Origin: Pseudoclavibacter sp. RFBB5 | GTDB lineage: Bacteria; Actinomycetota; Actinomycetes; Actinomycetales; Microbacteriaceae | Length of the DNA: 64,000 nt | Reading direction: 5' to 3' | Assembly (NCBI RefSeq): GCF_002931555.1 | Contig: NZ_PSTZ01000011.1 | Coordinates: 1-64,000, forward strand | In this document: positions 58,219 through 64,000 of the stretch, piece after piece | How positions within the stretch are numbered: the stretch's first letter is position 1 | How the letters are laid out: every line of letters starts with the position of its first letter | The notes under the pieces: model-generated | Seen by the model: the letters and a program-made list of their open reading frames with translations, nothing else | Database searches by the model: none | What the model was told of the DNA's origin: nothing | Position numbers and translations under genes: made by a program

Positions 58219-58411
58219 GATGCTTCCTCCGATGGGTAGCGAGTGGGGAGACGGGAAGCGTCGCCCCACAGGCTGGGAGAACGGTGATGCCTGTGGATGA
58301 GCGCCGCGCATACCTGGGAGAACGTCGGCAGAGCCACGGGCCGATTGCCCTACTCTCAACGGCGGGGTTCCGCGCCGGGGCTCCGCTCCCCCGCCACTGG
58401 AAGGCCTTCCG

Positions 58412-60457
<2,046 letters not shown>

Positions 60458-60460
60458 CCC

Positions 60461-61525
60461 TCACTCCCCCCGCGTGGCCTCTCCGGTGTGCACCCTCCGG
60501 AGAGGTCCACGTGTGCCCCACGTTCCCCAGCGCCAGAACCATTCGAGTGGGCCCTGCGTGAAGAACCGGAGCCAGAGCGTGCTCGCGACCCACTGGAGCG
60601 CGAGGATGCCGACGACGATGCTCAGCAGCAGGGTCCAGGAAGTGCTGCGGGGCAGGTTGAAGAGCAGGCCAGCAGCGAGCATCAGCGGAGCGGCGGCGAC
60701 GTAGTTGGTGAGTGCCATCTTGCCGAGCGGCGCGAACGCGAGCTGGAGGCCGCGGGCGGCGCGGGTCGTCATGAGCAGCGACAGCAGTGCGACGTAGGCG
60801 CCGGCCATCGCGAATCCGGCGAGCCCGGATGCGAGGTCGAAGCCCGACATCTTTATGTCGCCCGCCTGCCACAGCGCGAGCGGGATCGAGGCAACGGTGA
60901 AGGCGAGCAGCGCGACGACTGAGCCGGCGCGGGACCGCCCGATCCCCTGCACGATGCCGTAGCGGGTGAGGGCCGCTCCAAGAAGGAAGACGCCCGGGAT
61001 CAGCGTGAGGCCGCCACCTGTGAGCGCGAAGCTCGCGCCGATGAGGACCGCGGCGCCCACGGCAACGGCCCAGCGCGGCAGCCAGGTGCTGGGGAGCAGC
61101 ACGATGAGGCCGGCGATCGCGTACGGCCACAGCGCCGAGCCGCTCTGCAGGAGCTCGAAGGGGATGCCGATGGCCAGCAGGAGCAGGAGTCGCCTGAGCA
61201 GGACCAGCCTTGGCCGTGGGGAGCGGCGCTTCGCCGATTCGAAGAAGAGCGCGAAGCCGATGCCGAAGAGCAGGGAGAAGATCGGGAAGAAGCGCTGCTG
61301 CACGAACAGCTGCAGCCACCCGCTCGGGTCGCCGAGGTTGGTGGGCTGGGGAATGCCGGTGTCGTAGCCGAAGTGCACAAGCGGGGCGATGTTGACGAAC
61401 AGGATGCCGCAGAGGGCGACGCCGCGGATGACGTCGAGGGCAGCGATCCGCTTGCCGGATGCAGGCAGGGCAGCAGATGCGTCGGGCGCGGCGGAGATGC
61501 GCTCGGGGGAAGAGAGGGAGGTCAA
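60461..61525 (-). CDS. DUF418 family membrane protein
   Basis: The 354-residue protein has about 9 membrane helices and the DUF418 features: RIAALDVIRGVALCGILFVNIAPL in helix 1, FFPIFSLLFGIGFALFFESAKRR, a central region, and the C-terminal GKMALTNYVAAAPLMLAAGLLFNL followed by GPLEWFWRWGTW. The family may handle small solutes or act in the envelope; no mechanism is established. It is a single gene, convergent with glgX. The hydrophilic first 25 residues are low complexity. Confidence 0.9.
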   Translation of the reverse strand: MTSLSSPERISAAPDASAALPASGKRIAALDVIRGVALCGILFVNIAPLVHFGYDTGIPQPTNLGDPSGWLQLFVQQRFFPIFSLLFGIGFALFFESAKRRSPRPRLVLLRRLLLLLAIGIPFELLQSGSALWPYAIAGLIVLLPSTWLPRWAVAVGAAVLIGASFALTGGGLTLIPGVFLLGAALTRYGIVQGIGRSRAGSVVALLAFTVASIPLALWQAGDIKMSGFDLASGLAGFAMAGAYVALLSLLMTTRAARGLQLAFAPLGKMALTNYVAAAPLMLAAGLLFNLPRSTSWTLLLSIVVGILALQWVASTLWLRFFTQGPLEWFWRWGTWGTRGPLRRVHTGEATRGE

Positions 61526-61676
61526 GACGGGCCTTTCGCGGCGCGGCCCGGATCTCGGGATTGGCGCGACGACCCATCATCAGCCGGGAACTCGGCGGCT
61601 CGCGTCCTGCGCTGGAAGGACCCGCGTCATCCGCTGGGCTGACGGGACCACAGCTGCCCGGCTCCCAAGCCGGCCC

Positions 61677-61976
61677 CTACTCTTCGACCCAGGGCCGGGT
61701 GAGAACGGCGTCCATCTCACCGCGTACAACCTCGGCGAAGATCAGGAGAGCCTCGTTCCGGGGCACATCGGAGAGCACAAGCTCGGGGTCGTGTGGTCGT
61801 GCGGCGTGCGCGAGCACCACGGTCCCGGACGAGTAGGCGGTGACGAACCAGCCGTACGGGTCACCGGCACCGACGTCCGGCTCATCGTCACTCGCACCGT
61901 CGAGTTCGGGGAGGAGGGCCGGCAGATCCTCGACTCGAGCGGGATCCGACGAGCCGTCGAGGTGCATCACTCTCAT
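61677..61976 (-). CDS. Hypothetical protein
   Basis: The protein has 99 residues from ATG 61976 (MRVMHLDGSSDPARVEDLPALL). It is acidic, with an Asp/Glu-rich N-terminal half and a strand-rich second half (YGWFVTAYSSGTVVLAHAARPHDPELVL, then ALLIFAEVVRGEMD). No family is recognised. No better-supported frame covers this interval and the length is plausible, but there is no strong ribosome site, so it is a modest call. It lies 151 bases before the DUF418 start and may be co-transcribed. Confidence 0.5.
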   Translation of the reverse strand: MRVMHLDGSSDPARVEDLPALLPELDGASDDEPDVGAGDPYGWFVTAYSSGTVVLAHAARPHDPELVLSDVPRNEALLIFAEVVRGEMDAVLTRPWVEE

Positions 61977-62106
61977 GCCGGGCAGAATACGACCCCGCGA
62001 TGGGTGCCCCCTCGGCGCGAGCGCCCGCCTGCGACATCGACAACGATTCGGACGCCGCTCGACTCGATCACGCCGGCTCGCAACTCCTGCCCCTAGCCTG
62101 CGTGCC

Positions 62107-62709
62107 ATGGCACCCGCATCCACTGACCCCGTCCACCTCCCGGCCCGCGTGATCATCGTCCACGGCTTCCGCGCGAACGTCGACGCGCACTGGTTCCCGT
62201 GGTTACGGGAAGCCCTCGCCGACCGGGGCATCGAGGCGACGAGCGTCGAACTTCCGCTGCCGGAGGCGCCGAACGCCGCCGACTGGCAGCGCGAGGTCGC
62301 GCTCGCGTTGGGAACCCCCGACGAGCGGACCTGGATCGTGGGCCATTCGCTCGGCGCCGTGACGGCGCTCCGCGCGCTGGCGGCGCAACTCGGTGACTGG
62401 CGTCTCGGCGGCGTCGTCTTCGTGTCCGGCTTCACCGGCACGCTTGACACGCTCCCCGACCTCGACGAGTACCTCGCCGACGACGTGGATGCGGAACGCG
62501 TCGCCGACCGCATCAACACTCGCGTCGTCATCCGCTCGGACAACGACACCCTCGTGCCTCCCGGCGCATCCGATGCCCTCGCGCGCCGACTCTTCGCCGA
62601 GGTCCGCGTGCAACCGGGCGCCGGGCACTTCCTCGAAGCGACCGGCGTGACCTCGCTGCCGGTCGTCCTCGACGCGCTCCTCCAGGCCCGCCCCGCGCCC
62701 CGAACCTGA
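62107..62709 (+). CDS. Alpha/beta hydrolase, RBBP9/YdeN type
   Basis: The protein has 200 residues from ATG 62107, likely leaderless because TAGCCT lies 7 bases upstream. It has the RBBP9/YdeN fold: VIIVHGFRANVDAHWFPWLREALAD at the N-terminus, the nucleophile elbow GHSLGAVTALR (Ser in GHSLG), the Asp of SDNDTLVPP and the His of PGAGHFLE, completing the triad. Substrates of this family are mostly unknown. It is a single gene between the acidic hypothetical gene (divergent) and the Asp23 operon. Confidence 0.88.
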   Translation: MAPASTDPVHLPARVIIVHGFRANVDAHWFPWLREALADRGIEATSVELPLPEAPNAADWQREVALALGTPDERTWIVGHSLGAVTALRALAAQLGDWRLGGVVFVSGFTGTLDTLPDLDEYLADDVDAERVADRINTRVVIRSDNDTLVPPGASDALARRLFAEVRVQPGAGHFLEATGVTSLPVVLDALLQARPAPRT

Positions 62710-62733
62710 GCGATTCCTGAAAACGCAAAACGA

Positions 62734-62754
62734 GTTTGTGACACATCGGGGGTC
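62734..62754 (+). promoter_or_regulatory. Possible SigB/SigF-type promoter of the Asp23 operon
   Basis: GTTT (62734-62737) and GGGTC (62750-62754) are spaced by 12 bases, similar to general stress sigma factor promoters (GTTT-N12-17-GGGTA). It starts 90 bases before the Asp23 ATG. Weak evidence: one base differs and the spacing is short. Confidence 0.35.
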
Positions 62755-62823
62755 GCCTGCGTCTCACCTGTACAAGCCCACACGGTGCACCGGCACCAGG
62801 CAGAGACCAGAAAGAAGAGCATC

Positions 62824-63291
62824 ATGGCGAACACGACACCCACCACCGCTACCGCCCCCAAGACGGCTCAGACGTCCAGCAGCGTCGTCCCCACGAACAC
62901 CTCGGGCGGACGCGGCACGACGACGATCGTCGACAGCGTCGTCGCTCGCGTCGCAGGGATCGCCGCTCGTGACGCTCGCGGCGTCTACGACCTCGGCGGC
63001 GGCGCGGCCCGCGCCATCGGCGCCATCCGCAACGCGATCAACGCGACGGACCAGAGCCAGGGCATCAACGTGGAGGTCGGCGAGAAGCAGGTCGCGGTCG
63101 ACGTGACCATCGTCGCCGAGTACCCCGTCTCGCTGCAGGACGTGGCCGACGGCGTCCGCGCCGACGTGATCCGCGCCATCGAGACCATCGTTGGCCTCGA
63201 GGTCACCGAGGTCAACGTCACGGTCAACGACGTGCACCTCCCCTCCGAAGACGACAGCAACGACAAGACGGAAGAAGCGCGAGTCCAGTGA
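62824..63291 (+). CDS. Asp23/Gls24 family envelope stress protein
   Basis: The protein has 155 residues from ATG 62824. A Thr/Ser-rich disordered start (2-32) leads into the Asp23 domain (about 33-140): TIVDSVVARVAGIAARDARGVYDLG, VGEKQVAVDVTIVAEYPVSLQDVADGVRADVIRAIETI, GLEVTEVNVTVNDVHLP (in parts). Asp23 family proteins are membrane-associated stress proteins. It begins an operon whose next three genes overlap by 4 bases each. A SigB/SigF-like promoter may precede it. Confidence 0.92.
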   Translation: MANTTPTTATAPKTAQTSSSVVPTNTSGGRGTTTIVDSVVARVAGIAARDARGVYDLGGGAARAIGAIRNAINATDQSQGINVEVGEKQVAVDVTIVAEYPVSLQDVADGVRADVIRAIETIVGLEVTEVNVTVNDVHLPSEDDSNDKTEEARVQ

Positions 63292-63488
63292 ACACGGCAT
63301 CCCTCACCCGAACCGGCATCCTCATCGGCGCGGTCCTCGCGCTCACCTGGATCATCCTCGGCTTCTGGGCGTTCTTCTTCGTCGCCATCGCGATGATCAT
63401 CGGCGGCGTCATCGGACGCATCCTCGAAGGAAAGCTCGACGCGACCGCCCTCGTTGACGTCATCCGAGGACGGAACACCTCCTCATGA
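63288..63488 (+). CDS. DUF2273-type small membrane protein
   Basis: The 66-residue protein starts at GTG 63288, overlapping the Asp23 stop (GTGA). It has one long hydrophobic hairpin (about 9-44: ILIGAVLALTWIILGFWAFFFVAIAMIIGGVIG, in parts) and a polar tail with RILEGKLDATALVDVIRGR, the standard DUF2273 ending. In Asp23 operons it is thought to anchor Asp23 at the membrane. Tight coupling to both neighbours supports this role. Confidence 0.9.
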   Translation: MNTASLTRTGILIGAVLALTWIILGFWAFFFVAIAMIIGGVIGRILEGKLDATALVDVIRGRNTSS

Positions 63489-63865
63489 GCGCCGCCGCGA
63501 CCACACTCAGCGGCGCGGCGCAGCGAGGCACAACACGACTCACCGCGAAGGCCCTGACTCGTCTTGCGTCAGCTGTCGCCGGTGACGCGCTCGGGGTCGA
63601 CGCTGGCAGCGTCAGCGTCGACCTCGACGACCACAACGGCAAGCTCGCGTTGCGCGTGAGGACCCCCATCCGGGTTCCCTCGCTCGCCCGAATCCGCGAG
63701 CAGCCGAGCGCGCTCGAGCGCAGCGGCGGCCCACTCCTCGAGCGAGTCGAGACCGCGAAGACCACCATCCGTGACCGCGTGCAGACCCTCAGCGGGTCCC
63801 AGGTCGGCCTCGTCACCATCCGCGTGACCGGGCTCAACATCAAGGCAGAGGAGCGAGTCAGATGA
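63485..63865 (+). CDS. Asp23-operon hypothetical protein
   Basis: The 126-residue protein overlaps both neighbours (ATGA at each end). It is soluble, with a helix-rich N-terminus (RLTAKALTRLASAVAGDALG), a strand region (GSVSVDLDDHNGKLALRVRTPIRV) and a C-terminal strand (VGLVTIRVTGLNIKAEERVR) resembling a truncated Asp23-like fold. I do not recognise a named family, but proteins of this size sit in the same place in actinobacterial Asp23 operons. Confidence 0.75.
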   Translation: MSAAATTLSGAAQRGTTRLTAKALTRLASAVAGDALGVDAGSVSVDLDDHNGKLALRVRTPIRVPSLARIREQPSALERSGGPLLERVETAKTTIRDRVQTLSGSQVGLVTIRVTGLNIKAEERVR

Positions 63866-64000
63866 GCACCAACACCTCCCTGTACTCGCGCCTCTCCCGG
63901 CGAGAGACGCACTCGCCCCGCTCGGCGCTCGCGATCACCCTCACCGTGCTCCTCATCCTCGTCGCGGCCTGGATCGGCACCGAGATCGTGCTATCGCTGC
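63862..64000 (+). CDS. DUF6286-like Asp23-operon membrane protein (partial)
   Basis: The first 46 codons are in the window (ATG 63862, overlapping the previous stop). After a basic, Ser/Arg-rich start (LYSRLSRRETHSPRS) there is a membrane helix (about 21-45: ALAITLTVLLILVAAWIGTEIV). The pattern is that of the DUF6286/AmaP-like proteins that follow in Asp23 operons. The rest lies beyond the window edge. Confidence 0.6.
   Translation, partial: MSTNTSLYSRLSRRETHSPRSALAITLTVLLILVAAWIGTEIVLSL

Overview
The window is high-GC actinobacterial chromosome, most likely from a member of the Microbacteriaceae. The evidence is very GC-rich coding, many GTG and TTG starts, dense 4-base stop/start overlaps (ATGA, GTGA), probable leaderless starts (a TANNNT box about 7 bases before ATG), and gene sets usual for that family: a luciferase-like monooxygenase/FMN reductase pair, YafY-type WYL regulators, DasR-like control of amino-sugar genes, and an Asp23 stress operon. 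No rRNA, tRNA, CRISPR array, prophage or insertion sequence was seen.

Layout. 1-4.0 kb: tail of a semialdehyde dehydrogenase, a PucR-type regulator and a class III aminotransferase, probably beta-amino-acid catabolism. 4.8-6.8 kb: FMN reductase plus flavin monooxygenase. 6.9-14.6 kb: a sugar-acid locus with gluconokinase, L-idonate 5-dehydrogenase, FAH-family hydrolase, gluconate 5-dehydrogenase-like SDR, MHS transporter, IclR regulator, 2-hydroxyacid dehydrogenase and a 3-hydroxyisobutyrate dehydrogenase-like reductase. Two near-identical palindromes sit in its two promoter regions. 14.6-22.7 kb: small housekeeping and unknown genes, two WYL regulators each beside a clear inverted-repeat operator, a pterin dehydratase-VOC fusion and a YefM/YoeB toxin-antitoxin pair. 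23.0-27.7 kb: a same-strand cassette of a coiled-coil DUF2130 protein with a nuclease-like motif, a TRAFAC-type GTPase, two unknown proteins and a HicB-like protein. This is the most system-like uncharacterised region.

27.8-45.2 kb: DUF559 nuclease-like protein, PuuB-like oxidase with cupin, DUF937 protein, an orphan EctB-type aminotransferase, SDR, SpoIIM-like protein, secreted HNH lipoprotein, membrane-anchored serine hydrolase, pyridoxal kinase, and an RpiR-regulated MFS/GAF/amidohydrolase operon. 45.5-53.0 kb: a two-component system, then an N-acetylglucosamine regulon (nagA, nagB, three-domain PTS permease, GntR regulator) with three matching dre-type operators. 53.2-61.5 kb: XRE regulator divergent from a lipoprotein/MFS pair, a divergent Mur ligase, DUF427, GlgX and DUF418. 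62.8-64 kb: the start of an Asp23/Gls24 envelope-stress operon.

Intergenic regions carry strong inverted repeats, mostly at gene ends. Two loci (28.9-29.1 and 49.15-49.27 kb) share a dyad element of heptamers mostly placed exactly 20 bp apart, which looks like an undescribed dispersed repeat. Function calls come from motif reading alone; no database search was possible.
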